Assembly (NCBI GenBank): GCA_022360075.1
Contig: JAKSDN010001419.1
Location: forward strand, 1-5,882
From: Kiloniellales bacterium
GTDB lineage: Bacteria; Pseudomonadota; Alphaproteobacteria; Kiloniellales; JAKSDN01
Length of the DNA: 5,882 nucleotides
Reading direction: 5' to 3'
A model generated the notes under the pieces. That model searched no databases, was not told the origin of the DNA, and saw only the letters and a list, made by a program, of their open reading frames with translations. This document shows, piece by piece, positions 1-5,882 of this stretch (the stretch's first letter is position 1; each line of letters opens with the position of its first letter). Made by a program: the position numbers and the translations under genes.

Positions 1-849
1 ATCCCGCGCGTCGGCGCCGTCGATCGTGACCAGCGGCAGCGCGCGCAGCTCCTCGCGGGCCCCCGCGCGCCCGTCGGCTTCCTCCGCGACGACCAGCGGG
101 CCGGCGGCCTCGGCCTCGGCGAGGGCTTTCGGCGGGAAGGCGCTGGGGATGTCGTGCTCGTGAATCGAGATCAGGCTGAGGGTCTTGGCCTCGCCGAGCC
201 TGCCCAGGCGCTCGACCACCCTCACCGGCCGCAGGCCGAGGCCGGCGCGTTCCTGCGGCTTGAGCTCGGCAAGCAGCAGCTCGCCTTTCTCGGCCCCGGC
301 GGCGTCCGCGCGACGCAGGATGTAGTCGCGCTTGGCGCGGCGATCGGTCGGCCGCAGGCGGCCGCCCTCTGCGTCCGGGTCGTAAACGCCGAGAACCTGG
401 CGGGGCGCGGCGCCCAGCACGCGAATGATGCGCGCCTCATAGACGCTCTCCTCGATCGGGCTCAGCCGCGCCAGGACCCGGTCCCCGGCCGTGAGGGCAG
501 GGCGGCCGCGCCGCTCCGGCGCGAGGTAGATCGTCGGTGGTGTCGTCTCCGCCGGCCAGCCCGCCGGCCGGGCCAGCAGCTCCCCGTCGGCGTTGCTGCC
601 GGCCACCTCCAGAACTTGGACCTTAGGGAGCCGCTCCGCCGTATTGAAGCGGCGCCTCGTGTCGCGGCCGATCAAACCCTCGGCCGCAAGCTCTCTCAGC
701 AGAGCCTTGAGCGCAGGCTGGTCGGCGCGGCGCAGGTGGAAGGCGCGCGCGATTTCCTTGCGGTCTGAGGAATCCGGATTGTCCCTGATGAAATCCAGGA
801 CCGCCTGCTTGCTGGGAAAGGGCCGGTCCTTGGGTGAAGGCTTGGCCAA
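1..849 (-). CDS. rnr: Ribonuclease R, N-terminal 283 residues (3' end beyond window)
   Basis: This is the processive 3'-to-5' exoribonuclease of the RNB (RNase II/R) family, which degrades structured RNA, including rRNA and mRNA decay intermediates. The frame is open to the window edge. A winged-helix segment (about residues 13-67, with KEIARAF and ALKALLRELAAEGLI) is typical of RNase R rather than RNase II. OB-fold cold-shock segments follow (about 76-215), then a linker with SLISIHEHDIPSAFP. The catalytic motif TIDGADARD sits at residues 275-283, so Asp277 and Asp283 (counterparts of two of the four metal-binding aspartates) are visible, while the following FDD is cut off. The 283 residues contain no internal Met. 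The TTG at 849-847 is the only start-type codon ahead of the winged helix, so I chose it. The gene begins 13 bases after topA and is probably co-transcribed. The identity is firm; the start is inferred. Confidence 0.93.
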   Translation of the reverse strand, partial: MAKPSPKDRPFPSKQAVLDFIRDNPDSSDRKEIARAFHLRRADQPALKALLRELAAEGLIGRDTRRRFNTAERLPKVQVLEVAGSNADGELLARPAGWPAETTPPTIYLAPERRGRPALTAGDRVLARLSPIEESVYEARIIRVLGAAPRQVLGVYDPDAEGGRLRPTDRRAKRDYILRRADAAGAEKGELLLAELKPQERAGLGLRPVRVVERLGRLGEAKTLSLISIHEHDIPSAFPPKALAEAEAAGPLVVAEEADGRAGAREELRALPLVTIDGADARD

Positions 850-858
850 GAAGGCAAG

Positions 859-864
859 TTCCTC
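859..864 (-). promoter_or_regulatory. Ribosome binding site of rnr, overlapping the topA stop
   Basis: The minus strand reads TGAGGAAC, so the Shine-Dalgarno-like GAGGAA shares bases with the TGA stop of topA (865-863). It lies 9 bases before the proposed TTG start of rnr. No ATG, GTG or other TTG occurs in the rnr frame nearby, so this site helps to decide the start. The overlap suggests that ribosomes finishing topA could help initiation on rnr. Confidence 0.6.
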
Positions 865-3577
865 AGGTGCCGGAGTCCGAAGCCGGCTCCGCGGTTCCGT
901 TCGACTTGGCCTTGGCTTTCGTGGCCCGAGACTTGGTGGTGGCCGACTTCGTGGTGGCCTTGGTCTTGCGGCCGGTCGACTTGGTCTTGGCCTTCGACTT
1001 GCCGGATGCGCCGGTGGCCTTCTTGGGCTTGGCCGCCTTCTTGCTCTTGGCCTTCTCGGCCTGCGCGGCCAGCAGCTCCACCGCGCGCGCCAAGGTCAAT
1101 TGATCGGGCTCGATGTCCTTGGGCAGAGTCGCGTTGAGGCGTCCGTGCTTGACGTAGGGCCCGTAGCGGCCGTCATGCAGGGTGATCGGCTTGCCGTCGG
1201 CCGGATGCTCGCCGACCGGCTTGCCGGAGGGCGCGCGGCCGCGGGACTTGGCCTCGGCGAGCAGCGAGACCGCCCGGTTGAGGCCGATGGTCAGCACGTC
1301 GTCGTCCTTCAGCGAGCAATAGGTTCCGCCGTGCCGGATATAAGGGCCGTAGCGGCCGATCCCGGCGGAGATGGCGTTGCCGGTCTCCGGATGCTTGCCG
1401 ACCTCGCGGGGCAGGGCCAGCAGGGCCAGAGCCTGCGCGAGCGTCACCTCGTTCGGTGTCAGCTCCTTGGGCAGCGAGATGCGCTTCGGCTTTTCGCCGT
1501 CGGCGCCTTCGCCGAGCTGCAGGTAGAACCCGAAGGGGCCCTTGCGCAAGCTGACCGGCTCGCTGGTCTGCGGGTCGCGGCCCAGCTCCTTCGGTCCGGC
1601 GAAGTCGGCTTCGCCCGGCTCGCCGCCGTTCGCCGCTGCCGCGAGGGAGCGGGTGAAGCGGCACTCTGGATAGTTCGAGCAGCCGATGAAGCCGCCGGTC
1701 CGGCCGATCTTGAGGCCCAGGCGGCCGTCGCCGCAGGCCGGGCAGGCGCGCGGATTGTGCTCCGGCCGCTCCGGATCGTGGGGGAAGAAGTGCGGGCCGA
1801 GATCCTCGTCCAGCGCGTCTATGACCTCGGCGATGCGCAGGCCCTTGGTCTCCTCCACCGCTTGGTGGAAGGCCTCCCAGAACTGTTGCAGGACCTGCTT
1901 CCAGTTCTTCTGGCCGTCGGAGACGAGATCGAGCTGGGTCTCCAGGTCGGCGGTGAAGTTGTACTCGACATAGCGTTTGAAGAAGCTCGAGAGGAAGGCC
2001 GTCACCATGCGGCCGCGATCCTCGGGGATGAAACGGCGCTTCTCCAATCGAACGTAGTCGCGGTCTTGCAGGACCTGGAGGATCGAGGCATAGGTCGAGG
2101 GCCGGCCGATGCCGAGTTCCTCCATCTTCTTGACCAGGCTGGCCTCGCTGTAGCGCGGCGGCGGCTGCGTGAAGTGCTGCTCCGCCGACACGGCCTTACG
2201 GGTCAACGCCTCGCCCTCGTTGAGATTCGGCAGCCGGCGCTCGCCTTCCTCGGCGGCCTCGCCGTTGGCCTCCTTGGGGTCGTCGCGGCCCTCCTGATAG
2301 AGCGCCAGGAAGCCGTCGAAGCGGATGACGGAGCCGTTGGCCCGGAGCTGGGCCGCGGCGCCGTCGACCGCGATGTCGACGCTGACCTGATCGAGCTCGG
2401 CGCTGGCCATCTGGCTCGCCACCATGCGTGTCCAGATCAGGTCGTAGAGTTTGAGGCCGTCGGGATCGACGAACTTGGCGACGTCGCGGGGGTGTCGCGT
2501 CAGATCGGTCGGCCGGATCGCTTCGTGCGCCTCCTGGGCGTTGCGGGCCTTGGTCTTGTACATCCGTGGCGCGTTCGGCAGATAGGGATCGCCGAAGCGG
2601 CCCGCGATCAGCTCGCGCGTCGACGTGATCGCCTCCGCGGCGACCTGGACGCCGTCGGTGCGCATGTAGGTGATCAGGCCCACGGTCTCGCCGCCGAGCT
2701 CGACGCCCTCGTAGAGCTTCTGGGCGATGCGCATGGTCCGCGTGGCCCCGAAGCCGAGCTTGCGCGAGGCTTCCTGCTGCAGAGTCGAGGTGGTGAAGGG
2801 CGGCTGCGGGTTGCGCTTCGCCTGCTTGCGCTCGACCTTGGCGACCTCGAAAGTCTGGGCGGCGCGCAGCTTGGCGCAGGCCGCCCCGGCCGCGGCCTGG
2901 TTCGGCAGGTCGAACTTTTCCAGCTTGCGGCCGTCCAGATGCGTCAGACGCGCGCTGAAGGGTGCCGCGGCGGCATTCAGCAAGTCCGCCTTGACCGTCC
3001 AATACTCCTGCGCCCGGAAGACCTCGATCTCGGCCTCGCGCTCGCAGACCAGGCGCAAGGCCACCGACTGCACCCGTCCGGCCGACTTGCTGCCGGGCAG
3101 CTTGCGCCAGAGCACGGGCGAGAGCGTGAAGCCGACGAGGTAGTCGAGCGCGCGGCGTGCGAGGTAGGCCTCGATCAGCTCCTTGTTGAGCTCGCGCGGA
3201 TGCTCGAAGGCTTCCCGGACGGCGCGCTTGGTGATCTCGTTGAAGACTACGCGCTTGACCTCGACGCCTTCCAGCGCCTTGCGGGCGGCGAGCTCTTGCG
3301 CGATGTGCCAGGAAATGGCCTCGCCTTCGCGGTCCGGGTCGGTCGCGAGATAGAGTCGCTCGGCTTTCGCGATCGCCTGGGCGATCTCCTTGATGTGCTT
3401 TTCCGAGCCGTCGCTGACGCTCCAGCTCATCGCGAAGTCTTCGTCGGGCCGGACCGAGCCGTCCTTCGGCGGCAGGTCGCGCACATGGCCGAAGCTGGCC
3501 AGCACGCGGTAGTCGCTGCCCAGGTACTTGTTGATGGTCTTGGCCTTGGCCGGCGATTCGACGACGACGACGTTCAT
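863..3577 (-). CDS. topA: DNA topoisomerase I (type IA), 904 residues, complete
   Basis: This enzyme relaxes negative supercoils by passing a strand through a transient single-strand break, with a 5'-phosphotyrosyl intermediate. The Toprim domain starts at once with VVVESPAKAKTINKYLG (Glu7) and has the metal site LATDPDREGE (Asp80, Asp82, Glu84). The active-site Tyr304 is in GLITYMRTDG, with Arg306 beside it. HEAIRPTD (351-358) and LGIGRPSTYASIL (488-500) are further family motifs. A single C4 zinc finger uses Cys612, Cys615, Cys633 and Cys639. Three C-terminal repeats follow (about 664-705, 727-765 and 787-821; the last two contain GRYGPY), then a Lys/Ala/Thr-rich tail (842-891). The length is slightly above the E. 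coli enzyme (865). The ATG at 3577 fits the family start exactly, although its Shine-Dalgarno is weak. The gene lies 73 bases after dprA and 13 bases before rnr. All catalytic residues are intact. Confidence 0.98.
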   Translation of the reverse strand: MNVVVVESPAKAKTINKYLGSDYRVLASFGHVRDLPPKDGSVRPDEDFAMSWSVSDGSEKHIKEIAQAIAKAERLYLATDPDREGEAISWHIAQELAARKALEGVEVKRVVFNEITKRAVREAFEHPRELNKELIEAYLARRALDYLVGFTLSPVLWRKLPGSKSAGRVQSVALRLVCEREAEIEVFRAQEYWTVKADLLNAAAAPFSARLTHLDGRKLEKFDLPNQAAAGAACAKLRAAQTFEVAKVERKQAKRNPQPPFTTSTLQQEASRKLGFGATRTMRIAQKLYEGVELGGETVGLITYMRTDGVQVAAEAITSTRELIAGRFGDPYLPNAPRMYKTKARNAQEAHEAIRPTDLTRHPRDVAKFVDPDGLKLYDLIWTRMVASQMASAELDQVSVDIAVDGAAAQLRANGSVIRFDGFLALYQEGRDDPKEANGEAAEEGERRLPNLNEGEALTRKAVSAEQHFTQPPPRYSEASLVKKMEELGIGRPSTYASILQVLQDRDYVRLEKRRFIPEDRGRMVTAFLSSFFKRYVEYNFTADLETQLDLVSDGQKNWKQVLQQFWEAFHQAVEETKGLRIAEVIDALDEDLGPHFFPHDPERPEHNPRACPACGDGRLGLKIGRTGGFIGCSNYPECRFTRSLAAAANGGEPGEADFAGPKELGRDPQTSEPVSLRKGPFGFYLQLGEGADGEKPKRISLPKELTPNEVTLAQALALLALPREVGKHPETGNAISAGIGRYGPYIRHGGTYCSLKDDDVLTIGLNRAVSLLAEAKSRGRAPSGKPVGEHPADGKPITLHDGRYGPYVKHGRLNATLPKDIEPDQLTLARAVELLAAQAEKAKSKKAAKPKKATGASGKSKAKTKSTGRKTKATTKSATTKSRATKAKAKSNGTAEPASDSGT
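866..1054 (-). repeat. Low-complexity coding repeat: lysine-rich tail of TopA
   Basis: Residues 842-904 of TopA are encoded by imperfect short repeats of AAG with GCC, ACC and TCG codons. Residues 842-891 hold 18 Lys and 2 Arg in 50 positions and no acidic residue, with KATTKSATTKSRATKAKAK as the most regular part. A short tail with three acidic residues (ending EPASDSGT) closes the protein. Such histone-H1-like basic tails are known on topoisomerase I of alphaproteobacteria and actinobacteria, where they aid DNA binding. The segment is likely disordered and its length probably varies between strains. Confidence 0.8.
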
Positions 3578-3650
3578 GGCTTCGGGTGTGAATCCCTATC
3601 TGGGTTACCGACTTGTCCTGCCGTCCCGACCCTGGGGCGGCCGTGGTTCT

Positions 3651-4793
3651 TCATGCTGGCGCTTCGCGGAGTTCGAGCGAGACTCGATTGCCCGGATGGC
3701 GTTGCAGGCGCCCGGCCAGCTCCAGCTCCAGCAGAACGCTGTTCACCACTGCCGGGGACAATTGGCATCGCCGAATCAGTTCGTCAACCATGACCGGGCT
3801 GACGGCGAGCAGCTCGAGGACCGCCGCGCGGGCCGGCTCGAGGCTCTGTTCATCGGCCGGAAAGCCGGTGTCGGGCGCCGTTTCAGGCGGCTGAGCCTTG
3901 TCGACCGTGGGCCGAAACATGCCGTCGAACACCGTCAATACATCCTCTGCCGTTTCCGTCAGGTGCGCCGATTCGCGCAGCAATGCGTTGCAGCCGCGCG
4001 CTCGCGGATCGAGCGGCGAGCCTGGCACGGCGAAGACCTCGCGGCCCTGGTCGAGGGCAAGCCGCGCGGTGATCAGCGATCCCGATCGCGGCGCCGCCTC
4101 GACCACCAGCACGCCCAGCGACAGGCCCGAGATCATGCGGTTGCGCCGGGGAAAATGCCGGGCTTGCGGCTCGATGCCGAGCGCCATCTCCGAGACGACC
4201 GCGCCGCGGGCGGCGATCTCGCCGTGAAGATCTTTATGCTCCGGAGGGTAAACGACATCTAAACCTCCGGCGACGACGGCCAGGGTCCCGCTCTCCAGGG
4301 CGCCGCGGTGGGCTGCCGCGTCGATCCCGCGCGCCAGGCCGGAGACCACCGTGAAGCCGCCGGCGCCGAGGTCGCGGGCCAGTGTCTCGGCTAGGCGCCG
4401 GCCGTTCGCCGAGGCGTTGCGGGCACCGACGACGGCGATGCAGCGGCGGCTCGGCAATGCCGCGTCGCCCAGAAGGCTGAGAAAGGGCGGCGCATCGGCG
4501 ATCGCGGCCAGGGCCTCGGGGTAGTCGGGCGCACCGTGGAACAGCAGCGCGACGCCCTTGGCCTCGAAGGCCGCGAGCTCGTCCTCCGCCTGGGACTGTG
4601 GATAGAGCGCGAGCGGCCGCCGCCGGCCACCGCGACGGGCCAGCTCCGGCATGGCGGCCAGGGCCTCCAGGCCGGAGCCGAAGCGCTCGATCAGACGATG
4701 AAAGGTGATCGGCCCGACGTTTTCGCTGCGCGCCAGGCGCAGGCGCGCCAGCCGCTCCTCGGCCGAGAAGGCCTCCCTGCTTCGCCCGATCAT
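3651..4793 (-). CDS. dprA: DNA-processing protein DprA (Smf), 380 residues, complete
   Basis: DprA binds incoming single-stranded DNA in the cytoplasm and loads RecA on it during natural transformation. It is also kept in many bacteria not known to be competent. The N-terminal SAM/HhH-like region (about residues 10-60) contains LRLARSENVGPITFHRLIERFG. The Rossmann-like DprA domain (about 75-290) shows VVGARNAS (121-128), SGLARGID (151-158), FPRRNRMISGLS (214-225), GSLITARLALDQGREVFAVPG (238-258) and RGCNALL (266-272). After a Pro-rich linker (about 295-320) comes a C-terminal winged helix (about 320-375, with VDELIRRCQLSPAVVNSVLLELELAGRL). The ATG at 4793 gives the expected family N-terminus and is preceded by a good Shine-Dalgarno. 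The gene starts 32 bases after plsY. In the usual RxGA position after GCNALLR it has Ser-Ala, a small departure. Confidence 0.96.
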   Translation of the reverse strand: MIGRSREAFSAEERLARLRLARSENVGPITFHRLIERFGSGLEALAAMPELARRGGRRRPLALYPQSQAEDELAAFEAKGVALLFHGAPDYPEALAAIADAPPFLSLLGDAALPSRRCIAVVGARNASANGRRLAETLARDLGAGGFTVVSGLARGIDAAAHRGALESGTLAVVAGGLDVVYPPEHKDLHGEIAARGAVVSEMALGIEPQARHFPRRNRMISGLSLGVLVVEAAPRSGSLITARLALDQGREVFAVPGSPLDPRARGCNALLRESAHLTETAEDVLTVFDGMFRPTVDKAQPPETAPDTGFPADEQSLEPARAAVLELLAVSPVMVDELIRRCQLSPAVVNSVLLELELAGRLQRHPGNRVSLELREAPA

Positions 4794-4795
4794 GG

Positions 4796-4804
4796 CTCAC
4801 CTTT
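4796..4804 (-). promoter_or_regulatory. Ribosome binding site of dprA
   Basis: The minus strand reads AAAGGTGAG, then CC, then the ATG of dprA. This is a strong Shine-Dalgarno match at short spacing. It supports the ATG at 4793-4791 and shows that dprA is translated independently of plsY, which ends at 4826. Confidence 0.7.
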
Positions 4805-4825
4805 GGCCGAGGTGGGGTCGTGCCG

Positions 4826-5467
4826 TCAAGCGTTGCCGGTCGGCCTGCGCTCGCCGCCACGGCCGATCTTGGGCTCTTCGCCCTTCAGGAGGCGGCGAAT
4901 GTTGGTCTGATGCCGGACCCAGACGAGGGCGGCCACGATGGCCGCGAACTCGACCATCTGGAGGTCGCCGAGGAACCACCAGGCATAGCCCGGCGCGGCC
5001 AGCAACGCGAGTAGCGCCGCCAGGGAGGAGAAGCGAAACGCCGCCGCCACGGCGAGCCAAGTAAGGCAGCAGGCGATCCCGACCGGCCAGGCGATCGCCA
5101 GCAGCGTGCCCAGCGCGGTCGCCACCCCCTTGCCGCCCTTGAATCCGAGCCAGACCGGGTAGAGGTGACCGAGAAGGGCGCCGAGCCCGGCCATCAGCGC
5201 GGAATCCGGACCCCAGATCCCAGCGATCAGCACCGCGGCTGCGCCCTTGCCGCCGTCGAGCAACACCGTGGCGGCGGCCAGGCCCTTGCGGCCGGTCCGC
5301 AAGACATTCGTCGCGCCGATATTGCCCGAGCCGATCTTGCGCAGGTCGCCCAGGCCGGCGAGGCGGGTCAGCACCAGGCCGAAGGGAACCGAGCCCAGCA
5401 GATAGCCGCCGGCCAGCGCCGCCGCCAGATAGGGCCAGGCGAATTCCCAGGAGATCGGATCGGGCAT
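4826..5467 (-). CDS. plsY: Acyl-phosphate:glycerol-3-phosphate acyltransferase PlsY, 213 residues, complete
   Basis: PlsY is an inner-membrane enzyme that transfers an acyl group from acyl-phosphate (made by PlsX) to glycerol-3-phosphate. This gives lysophosphatidate, the first step of phospholipid synthesis. All three family motifs are present: [12 protein letters not shown] (46-57), [18 protein letters not shown] (100-117) and [15 protein letters not shown] (185-199), with the conserved His186, Asn189 and Glu198. The first segment (about 12-37) with [14 protein letters not shown] and further hydrophobic stretches near 63-100, 113-143 and 147-185 fit the usual five-helix topology. The basic, Gly-rich C-terminus is short. 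The length is normal. The ATG at 5467 is preceded by a weak AAAGAG four bases away. The 182-base gap upstream makes plsY the likely first gene of the plsY-dprA-topA-rnr unit. Confidence 0.97.
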   Translation of the reverse strand: MPDPISWEFAWPYLAAALAGGYLLGSVPFGLVLTRLAGLGDLRKIGSGNIGATNVLRTGRKGLAAATVLLDGGKGAAAVLIAGIWGPDSALMAGLGALLGHLYPVWLGFKGGKGVATALGTLLAIAWPVGIACCLTWLAVAAAFRFSSLAALLALLAAPGYAWWFLGDLQMVEFAAIVAALVWVRHQTNIRRLLKGEEPKIGRGGERRPTGNA

Positions 5468-5510
5468 GACGCTCTTTCAGAAGCCAGGCTTGAGTACCTG
5501 CTATCTTGTC

Positions 5511-5533
5511 ATTGCCGGCCGCGACCGGGCAAT
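5511..5533. repeat. REP-like palindrome ATTGCC...GGCAAT in the plsY leader region
   Basis: ATTGCC (5511-5516) and GGCAAT (5528-5533) form a perfect 6-bp inverted repeat. It can extend inward by GG/CC if G5527 is bulged. The flanks, CTTGTC before and CCATCGAGTC after, together with the core resemble a common alphaproteobacterial dispersed intergenic palindrome of the type TCATTGCCGG...CCGGCAATCCATC. The resemblance is from memory; copy number cannot be judged from this window. The element lies 44 bases upstream of the plsY start and could be transcribed into the plsY leader. Confidence 0.55.
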
Positions 5534-5604
5534 CCATCGAGTCGGGCGGACTGCCGTCTGCGGGCAGGCGCTTGCTATCAGCGCTTTCGGGGCTGGGGAC
5601 ATTC

Positions 5605-5630
5605 GGTGGGTTACGCTTCGCTCACCCACC
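5605..5630. repeat. Palindromic repeat GGTGGGT...ACCCACC downstream of the LysR gene
   Basis: GGTGGGT (5605-5611) and ACCCACC (5624-5630) make a perfect 7-bp stem around a 12-base loop, with a possible inner GC/GC pairing over TTC (5615-5621). The whole sequence, followed by CTACG, resembles a repeat seen between genes in many proteobacteria; it often yields spurious peptides with YASLTHPT. It begins 19 bases past the LysR stop, so the RNA hairpin could stabilise or end that transcript. There is no U-run after it, so it is not a standard intrinsic terminator. Confidence 0.6.
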
Positions 5631-5649
5631 CTACGACGTTGAAGGCGGA

Positions 5650-5882
5650 CTAGGGAGCGCGGCCACAATCCGCGAGATAGCGCGCGAAGGCACAGGCGAG
5701 CGAGGTCACCGGCATGTCCTCGGGGACCAGAACGAAAAGCTCCTTCTTGAGCCTGGCGCCGGTGATCGGCAAAGCGCGGAGCAGGCCGGCGCTGACCTGA
5801 TCGCGCACCGCGCTCTCCAGGACGATCGAGACACCCATGCCGGCCTGCACGGCCTGCTTGACGGCTTCCGTGCTGCCCAGGG
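5650..5882 (-). CDS. LysR-family transcription regulator, C-terminal 76 residues (5' end beyond window)
   Basis: Only the end of the effector-binding domain is present; the DNA-binding helix-turn-helix lies outside the window. The visible protein opens with LGSTEAVKQAVQAGMGVSIV, a classic match to the second lobe of LysR-type substrate-binding domains. It continues with AVRDQVSAGLLRALP and LKKELFVLVPEDMPVTSLACAF, the usual closing strand and helix, and ends at a TAG at 5652-5650. The frame runs through the edge, so the GTG at 5850 is an internal valine and not a start. The ligand and target genes cannot be told from this fragment. It points the same way as plsY but is separated by 182 bases with two palindromes, so it is probably a separate transcript. 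Confidence 0.88.
   Translation of the reverse strand, partial: LGSTEAVKQAVQAGMGVSIVLESAVRDQVSAGLLRALPITGARLKKELFVLVPEDMPVTSLACAFARYLADCGRAP

Noticed and set aside
154..768. A 204-codon plus-strand open frame opposite rnr
   Set aside because: The minus-strand frame encodes clear RNase R domains through to TIDGADARD. The plus-strand product has no recognisable motif and is a shadow.
3578..3650. Search for a terminator or regulatory element between dprA and topA
   Set aside because: I see no stable inverted repeat followed by a U-run and no convincing -35/-10 pair.
593..3793. A 1066-codon open frame on the plus strand, opposite topA and the start of rnr
   Set aside because: It mirrors topA codon by codon in a GC-rich genome, where the antisense frame rarely meets a stop. 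Its product is Leu/Gly/Arg/Ala-rich with no recognisable domain, while the minus-strand topA has every catalytic motif.
3528..4262. A 244-codon plus-strand open frame opposite dprA
   Set aside because: It is antisense to the conserved Rossmann motifs and winged helix of dprA, with Arg/Ala-rich composition typical of a shadow frame.
5503..5532. Possible promoter for plsY on the minus strand: TTGCCC (5532-5527), 18-base spacer, CAAGAT (5508-5503)
   Set aside because: The match is about 4/6 and 3/6 to a sigma-70 consensus, and the first hexamer is simply one arm of the REP-like palindrome. It is too weak to list as a feature, although the true promoter may well be in this gap.
4797..5537. A 246-codon minus-strand open frame overlapping plsY in another frame
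   Set aside because: It covers the same bases as plsY, whose three family motifs and membrane segments are clear. The alternative product is Arg/Gly/Pro-rich and has no plausible fold.
5549..5566. Small hairpin CTGCC...GGCAG in the LysR-plsY gap
   Set aside because: It is a 5-bp stem with no U-run, expected by chance in GC-rich DNA, and has no clear link to a gene end.
1..5882. Search for CRISPR arrays, insertion sequences, tRNAs, toxin-antitoxin or defence genes
   Set aside because: No regularly spaced repeats, transposase motifs, tRNA-like folds or extra genes are visible. Almost all of the window is filled by five known housekeeping or regulatory genes.

Overview
This window looks like a stretch of chromosome from a GC-rich alphaproteobacterium. 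By eye it is about two-thirds GC, the third codon positions are strongly G/C, and the proteins resemble those of Rhodospirillales-type and related lineages. That placement is an inference from protein style and gene order, not from a database search. All five real genes lie on the minus strand, so they are read from high to low coordinates.

Region by region, in the direction of transcription: (1) 5882-5650 holds the last 76 residues of a LysR-family transcription regulator, cut by the window edge. (2) 5649-5468 is a 182-base gap. It carries two unrelated palindromes that look like members of dispersed intergenic repeat families. (3) 5467-4826 is plsY, the membrane acyl-phosphate:glycerol-3-phosphate acyltransferase. 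(4) 4793-3651 is dprA, the DNA-processing protein that loads RecA on single-stranded DNA. (5) 3577-863 is topA, a complete 904-residue DNA topoisomerase I. It has one C4 zinc finger, three C-terminal repeats and a lysine-rich tail. (6) 849-1 is the first 283 residues of rnr (ribonuclease R), cut just inside its catalytic motif. Its only sensible start is a TTG, and its ribosome binding site overlaps the topA stop codon.

The spacing of plsY-dprA-topA-rnr (32, 73 and 13 bases, no terminator-like hairpin seen between them) suggests one transcription unit. It joins phospholipid synthesis, DNA uptake and recombination, supercoiling control and RNA turnover. This is a conserved housekeeping neighbourhood in alphaproteobacteria, not a dedicated pathway.

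I found no mobile element, CRISPR array, tRNA/rRNA or convincing new system. The points most worth a second look are the two intergenic palindromes, the TTG start of rnr coupled to topA, the histone-like tail of TopA, and the LysR gene in the position upstream of plsY where pyrC is often found.
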